DNA from: Rhodocollybia butyracea
Taxonomy: Eukaryota > Basidiomycota > Agaricomycetes > Agaricales > Omphalotaceae
Direction of reading: 5' to 3'
Length of the DNA stretch: 64,000 nucleotides
Assembly: GCA_015501585.1 (NCBI GenBank)
Contig: JADNRY010000220.1
Location: 1-64,000 of the forward strand
Part shown: piece after piece, positions 1 through 10,843 of the stretch
Numbering within the stretch: the stretch's first letter is position 1
How the letters are laid out: every line of letters begins with the position of its first letter
Made by a program: the position numbers and the translations under genes
The notes under the pieces: model-generated
Databases searched by the model: none
Told to the model about the DNA's origin: nothing
The model's input: only the letters and a program-made list of their open reading frames with translations

Positions 1-1
1 A

Positions 2-624
2 GATTCTCTTCTTCAAGAACTTCCTCACATCATATCCACAATCGCCATCTCTTCCTTAACACAATATCGACCAACACACCAATTACCTTCCACGACTAAT
101 TCACATCACCCACATCCACCCTCTCACATTAACGAATACCCGGCCACTACTTTCTACCATTTATCCTCGTCCACTGGAACGACTTCTCCTTTCTGCACCC
201 GTCCAGAAAACAACCGACCGTTATCTTACGAATAACGAAAATCGTACAGCTACCGATTCATGGTCAAACGACCCACAACCTTTCTAGACTCCCTCATCAC
301 TCAACGTCACCTTCGCCCAGAGTCCGTCGCGGATGGCCCTGGAGAAGTATATTTCTTATTGGAAAAAGTCATTGCGGGCAACATCATAGTCGCCAAAACT
401 GGGGATGACTACGGATTTCGACCGTCGGTTCGATGAACATGAACGCATTTGTCCCCAAACGGGCCGTTTAGATCTATGGCGTAAAAGAAGTACCGTACAG
501 ACGACGAACAGGTGAGCTTCCGAGTACTTCCCTACCATTAACCTAACCACTTTAGTAGAAGCGCTACTACACCTATATTTGGAAGATATTTGTGTCGATC
601 GACCAAGAGTTATCTGCTCCTCAT
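2..624 (+). other. Left edge, coding-like but unidentified
   Basis: An open frame enters from the left edge and runs without a stop to a TAA at 233-235. The same frame reopens from an ATG at 260 for about 58 codons, ending near 437. A plausible intron (GTGAGC donor near 512, CTAAC branch site, TTTAG acceptor near 554) follows. Codon content looks protein-like, but I do not recognise the product, and a single exon chain cannot be built without a frame change. It may be the 3' part of a gene lying mostly outside the window, or a decayed gene. Confidence 0.25.
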
Positions 625-1323
625 GTAAGTTTTCGAATTCTACTCAACTACCGCGATAACCGCAATCTAAGGTGGACGTAAACACATCGAACTATTCAAA
701 TTCCACTCCAACCAACTTCAAAGTGTACTTTCATTCCTCGACTCATTGGTCCCTTCCCTTACTTAATGTAGTACGACGATTGTACGATAACAAACGCTTT
801 GGCTCCTCACAATGTATCACATTCACGATAACATAACAATGTAATGTAATACCATTGAGGAACACATAAAATAGTCATCGCTCATCTGCCGCTTTTCATA
901 CAGCCACCGGAAACTCACGCCCAAACAAACACCATACTTAAATATACAGTTTTACGCCTACTCTCTAAGTAAGAAGGACAGTCTGATAAACAAGCCCATT
1001 CATGCAGAAATTTCAGAGTCGGGGACTTGCCGTGCGCCGCACGGCGTTACCGATACAGTAGTAAATGCTGGTCTGAGTAACGGCCCGGCGGAGCACACGC
1101 GCTATATACTTCTTGATAGCTGAATAATAAAATAGATGTTGTCGTTTTTCCCGTGCCTTCCAGATCTTTGAAGTTTGGACCGTGCCGTGTGATAGATTAT
1201 CGGTTCCTTCCTTCCAACATCGAACATCGAACCTTGTTCTATCCGCCGGTGGACTCTCTCAGCAGAACTTACTCTGCGATCTATAAGTTCACGACTACAT
1301 TCTATATGCCTTCTGGTCGCGAG
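625..1323 (+). other. Gene-free flank; duplicated NACHT-gene upstream region
   Basis: No gene is seen in this stretch. The last ~280 bases (about 1040-1323) are clearly related to 22150-22435. They share a GGCCCGGCGGAGCA block, a TTGTCGTTTTTC block and an AACATCGAACATCGAACCTTG block, and both lie immediately upstream of a NACHT gene start. This is therefore the duplicated 5' flank and probable promoter of the NACHT family. Confidence 0.5.
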
Positions 1324-4029
1324 ATGTTCAATGGATCCCACAACTTCACCGTCAGCGGAGGGAATTTCAATAATATCGGTGGTGATTTAAATTACATATC
1401 ATCTGAAGAAAAAGAAAGGGGTGAGTACAACTGCCTTACTGTTACTTGCGTTCAAAAATATAATCAAAGGTCTTCACGCATTACTGCAGCATAGATCCAC
1501 TTCAGCTACACATAATGCAGAAGCACGCTTCCCTCCTCCACTTTGTCACCCTGGAACTCGCGAAGCAATCTTAGGCGACTTGAAGAGCTGGGTCAAGTCA
1601 AACGCTCCCAATGATGCAACTATTTGTGCCCCAATTATTTGGCTCTATGGGCCCGCAGGAGCTGGAAAGTCAGCCATTGCTCAAACGTTTGCAGAGGCCT
1701 GTACAAGAAATGGGACGCTAGCTGGGACCTTCTTCTTCTGGCGCACAGACGCTTCTAGAAACAACCCCCAAATGTTTTTCACCACCATTGCTTACCAGAT
1801 GGCCATGTCAATTCCAGAACTACGGCCAAAAATAAATACAATGGTTATGAATGACTTTCTCGTGCCTACCTCATTCATTGAGAATCAATTTGATGCTCTG
1901 ATTCTACAGCCAATGCTGAAGGCACGGCTCCTCCAAGAGCTGAAGTCAACAACGGCGCAGTTGCGACGAGGAGATTACGAGTCCTGAATGTAATGAAGGC
2001 TCGTCCTTATGGCCGGTTTCGCGTGGGAATTTTGTCCCGATTGGGGTTGATCTTGCCCAAATTTGGGAGAATCGTTTCACCATATTTAGAAATGTCAAAG
2101 CGCCCGTCATGTGACTCCGTGGACTTATTGGCGTTCCCATTTTCGCTTACCGTCGCACTGCTTCCTTTGTGTGCTGCTGTAAAAGTACACTTGAACCCTA
2201 CTCTAAGCTTTTTGATACCTAATTGCCAAGTGCAAACCTCTTGCCATGCAGGGTCGACTGCAGTTATCAGTGCCTGCCAGAGGTTAAACAAGCAATTTCT
2301 GCTTAAGTCCTGATTTTCTGATGATCCTTGCACTGAGTCAGTGTTTGTTATTGACTTTTCAGATCCGATTCAGCAGCATGGACCTTTTACTGGATGCGCT
2401 GGGACTATTGTTACCTTTTCCATACTTATGAAATCTCAAACTAGCATCTTGCAGGACTCATACCTGCCACATGCTTGGCGTGGTGGCCCACACTCGCAAG
2501 TTGGAAGAAAGGCACCCATTCCACAAACATCCCTATTCCTTCACAGAAACAACGAAAAATCTCCAAAAACGCCTGTAACCTAAATTTGTTGTCACCGGAT
2601 AGTCCTCGTGTTCTGATTATAGATGGTCTGGATGAGTGTTCTGGCAGTGGGAACCAGCAGCGCATTCTGTCCGTAATCAGAGAGGCGATGCAGAAGTATA
2701 ATCTCTCACTTCGAATTCTCATTGCAAGCAGGCCAGAACGAAGCATAAAGGAGTCCATTCGCAGTGCAAATTTCGAAAATATCTGCCATTGGATGCCTCT
2801 TGATGATACATATCAGGTATCTTCAGAAATTCGCAAATATTTGCAGGAACGTTTCCATGAAATCAGGAGACGTCATTCAGACTTGATGATACATGTTCCT
2901 CGCCCTTGGCCTATATCTCAGCAGATCGAATATCTTGTTGAAAAGGCATCTGGGCAGTTCATATATCCGTCAACAGTGCTGAAATATATTGATGATAGTG
3001 GTGCTGTGCCTGCAGATCGCCTCAATATTGTGCTGGGGCTGCCAACAGAGGACTATGATGGGAAGGATTCACCATTTGCTGCACTTGACACACTCTATCT
3101 TCAAATATTGTCATCATCCAAGAATCTCACTATACTCAATCAAACTCTAGCCGCTATTATTCTATTCCATGGAACAGCTCGGCCGGCATTACTGGCAGCA
3201 AGTTCAAGGACTTCTGTACCCATGACAATGATGAAGCCTGAGTTGGTGAACCTCCTTCCTGCTACAGACCTTGGGCGAATCTGCGCCACTTTATCTGAGC
3301 TTTATTCTCTTTTTCAAGAGCCGTCGCCGCTTGAATCAGACTTTCAGTTCTCTCATGCGTCCTTCACAGACTTTCTGCTTGACCCTTGTCGGTCCTTGCA
3401 TTTCTCCATTGACAGTGCCTCTGGTCATGATTATCTTGCTCAATGCTGCTTGGATGCCATTCAGTCCAAAGATAACCACAAGGTATCAATATCAGTTGCT
3501 TACTATGCTCAAAGAGGCTGGGCATATCATAGTAGCAATGCAAGTGGAAGTGACAAACTTCTATCCAAGCTTTCTCAACTTGATGTGTACTCCCATACCA
3601 TTGGGCATTTTCCATCATTGCACATACTTTCTGGAAACCTTATTAACATAATGCAGGTATGGACACGATTTCAGGTATAGGAAATTTTACACATCAGTTG
3701 GCATGTACTGATATCTATTCAATTAGCACAACAGCACATACAATGTGCCCCAGCAAGTTCGGGAGATATTTGCAGCTGGATTTACTCTGGTATGCAGATA
3801 TTACGGTCGTTTTGAGAACGGAATGGAGTACGGAATTCCTATTTTGATGTCTCCGACTCTCTATTCCGCCATCAGTGGTGGTAACGTAGACCGGTTGGTA
3901 GGCCTTGTGAAGGAGGAAATGAGGTCTTGGTTGCTGTCAATCGATCAATTCCAGGGACTAGAGCTCTTGTATGCGTGTAAGATGTGTCCCTTGGTGGTTT
4001 TTTTTTATCATCAAAGAAACCTTTGCTAA
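1324..4029 (+). pseudogene. NACHT-domain (NLR-type) protein, copy 1, interrupted by a repeat element
   Basis: Exon 1 (1324-1420) encodes a short Gly/Asn-rich leader (MFNGSHNFTVSGGNF...), followed by an intron at 1421-1469. Exon 2 carries the P-loop GPAGAGKS and the following FFFWRTDASRNNPQ block, then is cut at 1976 by a 526 bp insertion that brings an immediate TGA. The frame resumes at 2502 with the Walker B-like VLIIDGLDECS and a sensor-like LIASRPER. It continues with winged-helix-type sequence to an intron at 3657-3726 and a last exon that ends at 4029. The family is known for STAND NTPases proposed to act in fungal nonself recognition. No C-terminal repeat domain (WD40, ankyrin, TPR) is visible. 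Removing the insertion restores a full frame, so the gene was recently intact. It could still be expressed if the insert were spliced out, but no clean in-frame splice is evident. Confidence 0.85.
1976..2501 (+). mobile_element. Repeat element E, copy 1 (long form)
   Basis: The left end is TACGAGTCCTGAATGTAATG and the right end is CCCACACTCGCAAGT. Both match the copies at 24886-25279 and 26135-26536, but most of the interior between about 2110 and 2450 is different. Comparison with NACHT copy 2 at about 23090 shows the uninterrupted target was GATTGGAAG, so the insertion added the element with no duplication, or at most one T. Short inverted matches exist (TACGAGTCCTG near the left end, CAGGACTCATA near 2453). 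Reverse-strand GGTACGAGTCC in the other copies resembles a pol III B box (GGTTCGANTCC), which would suit a SINE, but no convincing A box is seen. Confidence 0.7.
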
Positions 4030-4189
4030 TTATCAAACCATCGACTACTTATCCAAACCGACAAGGCTCCATCTCTAACTGTACTCCAGTCTCAGTTTTA
4101 CAATTAAATGACTCTTCGTCCATGATGTACTCGGGTGATGATTCTACCTCTCGAGATTTTTTCCATGCTCTATCCTCCTGGTGCAGCCA

Positions 4190-4634
4190 AAATCATCGTC
4201 GAAACAACGCCTCCGCTTTGGGGTTACGGATAAACCAATGAGGTCCACTGGAAATATACCCATACTCATCTTCGCCGCTATAAAAGAATGAGATTAGCGT
4301 TCTCGAAACGCTTGAAACGCTCCACTGAGCACTTTATTCGTACTTTCAGATTCGCCTCTCGAGCTAGGCGACAGTTGAAAACCCGGTGGAATCGAGGCAG
4401 TGGATTGCGCATGCCCGGGCGCAAAGGGTTGTGTTTGAGGGCGCTGGGGTTGACAACACGGAGTGGGATCGTCCGCCCAAGAGAGTAGATGTGTTGGCGC
4501 TGTGGTCGGTCTTTGGGGGACTCGAAGTTTGTTTACTCGAAGTTTGTTATGGACAGGGTTATGGGAACGGGTATGAGTTGGACGAGCCTGAATGGAGAGT
4601 TGTGGAACTGGAAATGAAATTGCGGAGCGCATAG
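4190..4634 (+). pseudogene. Decayed copy of the unidentified 11.5 kb gene
   Basis: This stretch is related to 11600-11905 at the nucleotide level. The downstream half keeps an open frame (4386-4634) with the shared block VVFE-GVDNTEWDRP and a native-looking tail ending EMKLRSA. The upstream half has stops (GAATGAGATTAG where the other copy reads GAATGGAATTAG). The product is unidentified. The 11.5 kb copy keeps the upstream half but has lost roughly 150 bases at the end, so neither copy is complete. Confidence 0.5.
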
Positions 4635-4639
4635 GGCGA

Positions 4640-5380
4640 AGAGACTGAACATCTCCTCTGTTGTACGTGAATTACTTACGACCTTTCATGACTTTGATGA
4701 TCTCTTCGTATTACATCTGTACCGATAGCTCTTATATGCATCTTTCTTTGTATTTCTAGCCACCTATGTACAGTTACATATTTACCTACTATATTTCGAT
4801 TATTTGTATTCTGTATAACATGGTAATTGGCGCATAAATTTCTTAGCTTCCTTTCTCTTCAAGGATTCGAAGGTAAACGCTGTCCGTGAACATCTGGAAC
4901 TCACTGGCTTCTGGCTTACTAAATCAAGTTTTGGACATCATCAGAGATTTTGCAAATAGCTAGTTACCTGACCTGTTAGAATGCAGGTATTAACTACTAA
5001 GCAAAGTACGAAATAGACCCAAATTTACTAATAGTATAGGCAATGTTCAAGCTGTATATACGAATAACAGCAGCATTTACAAGTCCCGCGTTGCTCGATG
5101 GGTTTGCACTCCACACAAAAAATACAGTAGATTGCTGCCTGGCCTGAAAGATGGCTTGAAAGTAGTTGGTGTTGCAGGCTAAGTTGGAGTTGGTTTCGCT
5201 ACAGCTGAACACCAATAGGGTCTAATACTCCTCAAAAAAGGGATTGATCTGAAGGTACCCCATTCTGGGTGTCGTACACATTTACTATACGGTCAGCGAT
5301 GGGAGACTGGCGCCGCTATATAATTATAGGTTAGAGTTTGGGTTAGAGCAGCGTTTGCAGCAGGTGAAGTGTGTTATGGT
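4640..5380. other. Non-coding; second half of a segmental duplication
   Basis: No gene is seen. About 4660-4990 matches 11900-12240, with shared blocks ACGACCTTTCATGACTTT, AAGGTAAACGCTGTCCGTGA and TTACCTGACCTGT. About 4990-5380 shows nothing recognisable. Confidence 0.5.
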
Positions 5381-5475
5381 CTCCATTGCTGGCCCAGCCC
5401 CGAGGCGCTCCGCTCATGGAAATGGCGCGTTGAAATCAGATTTCTGTGACGGTGCCTTTGTAAGTATTCAAAGAG
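5381..5475 (+). pseudogene. Fragment of the CYP53-like P450
   Basis: These ~95 bases match 13219-13315 inside exon 1 of the P450 at 12950. The shared stretch is CGCTCATGGAAATGGCGCGT and its surroundings. Only this piece of the P450 is present. An open frame (5355-5693) runs through it into unrelated sequence ending DIGSGSESE, which I cannot identify. Confidence 0.65.
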
Positions 5476-6330
5476 GATGCAAGTGCTCACTGGGTGCGAT
5501 GCAACATCGAGTGAGTACATTCCTTGCTGAAGTACATTTGAATATAGTTACTGACAAGTATCTTAGCTGGAGTTTCGAGAGTCAACGATACTTTGGATCT
5601 CGAACTCTCAAAGTGAAGGAGACTCGCATTTTTCAGCTTACATGGAAAGCACCACAGGAGATGGACATTGGCTCTGGTTCAGAGAGTGAATAAATGGCCT
5701 TGTTCGTTATACGTATTCGAATAGATCTAATAAATTATTTCCTTACTTCCGCTTTTCTTACTTTTCGTTTTGACTCTCCTCATTACTTCAGATAGGCTTC
5801 GCTCATTACCTTTCAAAGCACGAGCCTTAGAGAAGAAATTAGGTTTCGTGCTGTGGCCCGAGGATAAAGGGTACCGCATCAAGGAAGGAAGGAAGGAAGG
5901 AAGAAGTAACCGCGCGGTCCCATTGAGGAACAGCCGGGCCCGCGCAACACACATTGCGCCATATGTGTGCCGCGGATGCACCCAGTTGACTTTGCTGTGG
6001 CAGAGCGAACACAATCACCTCCGGCTCACAAAGCCAACTGCGCACACGAGTAAACTACATAGACGCGCTCATTTATATTCATGTAAAGCTCAGTAAACGT
6101 TATTGAACAGCTTTTTAAATGTCTTTTTTATAAGGAAGTCCTGATCTTGCTGGATCTATAGTTAAGTACGCAAAGCACGTTTTCCTTAGTTGTTCCTTTT
6201 ATATATCTCGTACTTGCTTGCCAAATATGGTGTGGTCCTCTCCTCACAATCGCTTTGCAAGCATAATTTTACAAGATGACTATGAAGTGAGATACAGGAT
6301 ATTTTGACGAGCAGTTACTATTTTCTACAG
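5476..6330. other. No gene recognised; short GGAA microsatellite
   Basis: Apart from the end of the frame described above, nothing supports a gene. A (GGAA)n tract lies at about 5881-5903. The sequence just before 6331 is the 3' flank of the lyase-kinase gene on the opposite strand. Confidence 0.4.
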
Positions 6331-9300
6331 CTAGACGTAAAGCCATTTGCCTAAATCATGCGCCCAGCCTGGGAGCTCCGACGTAGACTTGGTCTCAAAA
6401 GATGCCCGAATCGAATCATAATTTGACGGAACGTCTTCGGCTTCATCTGGAGTCTCAGGCGGCGTGACCTGCCCTCGAGAAACGCCCGCACCCAAACTTC
6501 GATGCTCTGCATAGGGCGACAGAACCCCAAGCCCACTCCCCCCAACCGACGTCAGATAGGGATCGAACCTGCACTGTGAGAGTTCCACAAGTAGATTCTT
6601 CATGGAGGCTTCGCTGAAATCTAAATCAAAAACAGACAGTTAGATTGGCCTCAACCCGGTTAAACAACGGATTGCCGAGAAAAGAAACGGCGAGGCCCCA
6701 ACACTGGGGACATAAACGAATGTCGGTGGAAGGGAAAAACGTCGAGTATATAAAATCGTCCAAAGTGTGTTCTACTCACTGTCTGGAATAAGTGTCACGG
6801 CACACCCACCGCCCCCTGCACCGGTAAGTTTTGTGCTTAGATTATATGGCGAAGCTGCGGTCTTTTCCCTTATTGTCTCTAGAGAAGGGTGCGAGACGCC
6901 GAGGGAAACCAGGTGTTTGTGATTTTCGTTAATCATGGCCTAAAAGCGGGAGTGAGTAATAGCAAAGAAAGACAAGGTTAAACAGAAAGAGAGTTTGAAC
7001 ACCGAGCATAGGGGTGATAGCTTGTAGAGAGAGGGTACTGACCGATAAATCTCTAAGTAAGTTTTCGCGTCCAAACTCTGACGAGTCAGCCAAGGACCGT
7101 TTTGCCTGTGAACTGATGTTTTCAATGGCTTCAAGGATGGCACCAACGACTTCAGGTTGCTGTGAAAAAGAAAGTCACAAGCGTAAATTAAAAAAGACAC
7201 GAGAGAAAAAACAAAAGGTTACCCACCTCCTGTTTCATCAAACCAACGCCCGCAACAAGCTTCTTCGTGTCTCGAGGAACTTTGGAGTTGGTCAACAGGA
7301 AACGTAGGGAACCAAAGCTAAAGAGGAAAAAAAGAAGACCCCGTGGGATGTCAGTGACTAGAAGAAGAAAAAAATTAGAGTATTTTCCAAGCTCAACTCA
7401 CCCCTGAATCCCCTCCATCCCACTGGGCTTCCCAAACCCTGGTCGACAATACGTCAACGCGCCCCCAAACACCGCAACGCTGTTATCCACCCCGCTCGGG
7501 TTCCCATGGAGAATCTTCTCTGCGACAAAGGCCCAGCGGTTCGCCTCGTCGGCACTAGCCCGCTCGAGGGCGTACCGTCCCTGATGCGAGAGATGGGGGT
7601 GCTCCGCGGATATGGGTGTCGGGATTGGCGGGATGACGATGCGGTGGGTGAGCAGGAGGAGCGCCGTGGCTGCGCACGCGGAGAAGGATGCTGAGGATCC
7701 GAGGCCTGCGCCCACGGGAAGCGTCGAGCGCGCGCCAAAGTGCACCGAGGGCCTGGATAAGGAAAGGAAACACACAAAGAAGACAGGGTCAGGTCAGGTT
7801 AAAGAGCAAGAGCAAGACGGGGGAAAAGAATAGCGCGGGGGTAAGATATATGAAACACATACCTCTCGGTACCTGCCAACTTGATGTACATGTATAGGAA
7901 GGCGAGTGACGCATTTCTTGCTTGACTCTTCTCTGGCCCAAGCTCTTTCAGCGGTCCAGCATGTATGGCCTCGATCAATTGCGCATCTAGTTCATCAGGA
8001 TGGCTGTCTCCCTTGCTCAGCACACTCGACTTGTCCCATGGTAACCCCTCAACCTCCCATTCACCATAAAAGTTGTCTATGTCGTTGAACCGAACGGACA
8101 TCTTCCCATCGTTTCGTGGGGAGACCAAACCGTAGCAGCGGAGATCAACCGAGGCTGCGATTGCGGTCTAGAGAGAGAGGAGTTTCAGTCAAAGAACAGG
8201 GATTACGGTCAAGACAATAGAGTGCGCAAGGGAAGGACTAGGGGATAGCGAGGAGAGGGTAACTTACCACACCATGAACGACGGCATGTTCACCGAATAA
8301 AATAACCTTTCCAGGTGCGCTGACGAACCATTCTCGGTCTACCGTATTTGTATTTTTACTGGTGCTTCCGATCGCGAGCTGTTCCACGGCCTTGTTGAGG
8401 ACAGCATGCACAGGAGGCACGCGGACGTATTTGTTTTGCTGGGGATTCAGTGCGATAGCGCCGGCATCTACGAGGGCATGTTCGAGGTCATCTAGGAGGT
8501 CGGTGGGGTCTTCTATGCCGACACAGAGACGGATAAGGTCTTCGGGGAGCCCACGGGCAGCGCGGGTCGCTGGATCTATGGAAGCGTGCCTAGAGAGGAA
8601 AGGAAAGGGAAGGGAAGGAGAAACCCTCTTAGTAGTGTTTAACAAAGGGAGGAAGAAGGAAAGAACGTACGACATGACACAAGGCATACTGATCAAGCTA
8701 TTCACGCAGCCAAAGCTTACGCTGATCCCCCAAAGCCTCGTACTCGCAACGATCTTCTCGCTGAGTTCCTTATCGCCCGTCTCGAAACTAAGCACGGCTC
8801 CGTTCCCATCCGATATACGTTCGTGGATGTCCCTGCCAGGGTGGTCTGGGAGGCCGGGGTAGTAGACCTTGAATCCGAGTGAATGCAGATAGGTCGCGAC
8901 GAGCTGGGAGGATGTCTGTTGGCGGTCCATGCGTACGGCCATGGTTTTGACGCCTCGGAGGAGGAGGAAACAGTCGATTGGAGTTAGCGCGTTTCCGACG
9001 CTGTTTATAGTGAAAGCTATTTGCTGGGAAGTAAGAGGGAAAGTAAGAGAAGAAACTTTATGTGGGTAGATAGATATCACGCACCTTGGCTAGATCATCT
9101 CGGTTACAGGTGATCATACCTGCCATGAGGTCATGGTGGCCGCTAAGATACTTTGTGCCGCTATCGTAAACGATATCAGCACCATGCTCTAGCGGCCGCT
9201 GGAGATACGGGCTCATCATGGTGTTGTCGACTACAACAATAGCACCCGGCGAACGTTCCTTGACTTCTTTACTGATCAAAGCCAGATCTGCGATTTTGAG

Positions 9301-9880
9301 AAGCGGGTTTGTGGGACTTTCGAGGAGAACCATGGCGGTTTTGGTTGGATGGATGAATGGGATGACGGCGTTGGGATCGGTTGTGTCGACGTGGTGGACA
9401 GTGACGCCGACATGAGAGCGGATGAAAGTGAGGAGTCTGTTGGTTCCGCCGTATAGATCGTCTCCGGCGATGATCTCGTCTCCGGGTTTAAGGAGCCGTA
9501 AGATGACATCGAGGGCAGCCATGCCGGAGGAAACAGCAAAAGCGCGTGAAGCGGATGAGATTTTTGCGATGTGGTGTTCTTAATTGAGGGGTTTGTTTGT
9601 TATAATTCCAGGATCTGAGAAGAGAGATATCATTACCTAGATGGCTTCTTGTTGGATTACCACTTCGCGAGTAATCATATTCGTTGCCGACGCCCTTGAA
9701 CGTTGCGGACTGATATATAGGCACCGAGCTGCTCCCATACTGGTCCTTCATCGACGGGTTCTCGACCGTGACACAGAGTGTAGACAATTTGTATGGCTGA
9801 CGAGGGCGCAGAGGCGTCTCTGGATCTGGTGTTGGTAAATCATGGTGTATAGGAGTTTTTGTGTCTATTGTAGGAGCCAT
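6331..9880 (-). CDS. STR3-ERG12: Cystathionine beta-lyase fused in frame to mevalonate kinase
   Basis: Ten exons splice into 908 codons: 9880-9637, 9578-9085, 9023-8671, 8589-8268, 8167-7863, 7752-7402, 7317-7227, 7159-7043, 6939-6780 and 6620-6331, with phases agreeing at every junction. Residues 1 to ~440 are a PLP-dependent Cys/Met-metabolism enzyme of the met-2/STR3 type, cleaving cystathionine to homocysteine. It has YSRSGNPTR, the PLP lysine in SGTKYLSGH, and C-terminal LIRLCVGIED. Residues from ~452 are a GHMP kinase, phosphorylating mevalonate with ATP in the sterol and isoprenoid pathway. It has SAPGKVILFGEHAVVHG, the ATP loop LPVGAGLGSSAS, NPSGVDN and TGAGGGGCA. Exon 4 encodes both the end of the lyase and the start of the kinase, with no stop and no methionine between them. 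The first downstream in-frame Met lies after the GEHAVVHG motif. A one-base assembly error at the kinase start (GAATGG) could mimic a fusion, but even then the two reading frames would overlap with no intergenic space. Confidence 0.85.
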
Positions 9881-10843
9881 CTTGGAAATTAGATTTGTGG
9901 ACTGGCACGTCCCAGAGAAAGATGTAGGGAGAAACCGTAACAAGAGTAACACGGAGAGAAAATTCAGAGCATTAATGGCATGACTCCATTAAAAGGCGTC
10001 GGGATGGCGTGCTCAAGCGCCAATAGTCGGCGTTTACTATCAAATTGATACTCACTCACTTGGTCCATTGTGTGCTTTTCCAAGGCCTTAGCAGATATGG
10101 ACTGGACATTCCAAGTACTTGATCAGCTGGTGACAAGGACAACTTGAAGTACCACGCGTTGGAGGAGGATTGCTTGGAAGAAGAAGCGTAGTATATGGCA
10201 TATGCTGTCCATAAGTTGTCCATAGCGGCTCTACAACTTTTTCCATCTGTGTCCCTTCTGGATTCAATATTCAATGCCAATCGTTTGTCCGTCGAGTCTG
10301 CATTTGACCTCGTCGACTGGGTCGTCTCTTTAACTCTTGTCCAACATCATCGGTTTCCTGTACCTCCTCAAGCAGCTCTACTGCGAGTATACACTGGGAT
10401 GATGCTGGATGGGAGGTCGTCAAGGAGTTTATATACTTGTAAAATAGCAGTAATAGAATGAACTAGCAGCATAACTCGCAAGTCACTCAAAGTATTTCAC
10501 GGCTGCCGAAGTAGAATAATGAGCGCCGTGGGTAGAGATATGTCTTAGAGACGATTGGAATTTTGCTCGAATTGTTTTCTCCTTTCTACCATGTCTACCA
10601 TGTCCCGCGCACAGATACAGAGGGTTCTGTTGAAGGATCGGCCACGAAACAGGTACATCCAGGCTCTCTAGGTAAAAAATCACGTCGAAGCTGATACTTT
10701 TAGAGTAGGAGGACATTCTAACCGAAGCTTGGAATTTAATCCCTCAGCATTCAGCGTTCTTGCGTGGCTTAGGCTTTCCCCTGCCATCGCAGCGAAGTTC
10801 TCTGAGTGTAGAACTGGCCGAACAGATCATCGTCTTCGTTAAA
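9881..10843. other. No gene recognised
   Basis: This region holds the 5' flank of the lyase-kinase gene and about 700 bases with only weak open frames on both strands (for example minus 10056-10280 and minus 10483-10716). None has recognisable motifs or convincing splice signals. Confidence 0.4.

Noticed and set aside
1976..2501. Element E as an intron (introner-like)
   Set aside because: The ends are not GT-AG in register, internal GTAATG...TTGCAG splicing leaves a stop, and one copy is inserted in reverse orientation.
5381..5475. A second P450 gene
   Set aside because: Only ~95 bases of exon 1 are present; no heme loop or other P450 motif nearby.
8590..8670. Intron 3 of the lyase-kinase gene as coding sequence
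   Set aside because: It is 81 nt without stops so the frame stays open, but it has clear GTACGT and CTCTAG splice signals and interrupts the conserved MSHASIDP block.
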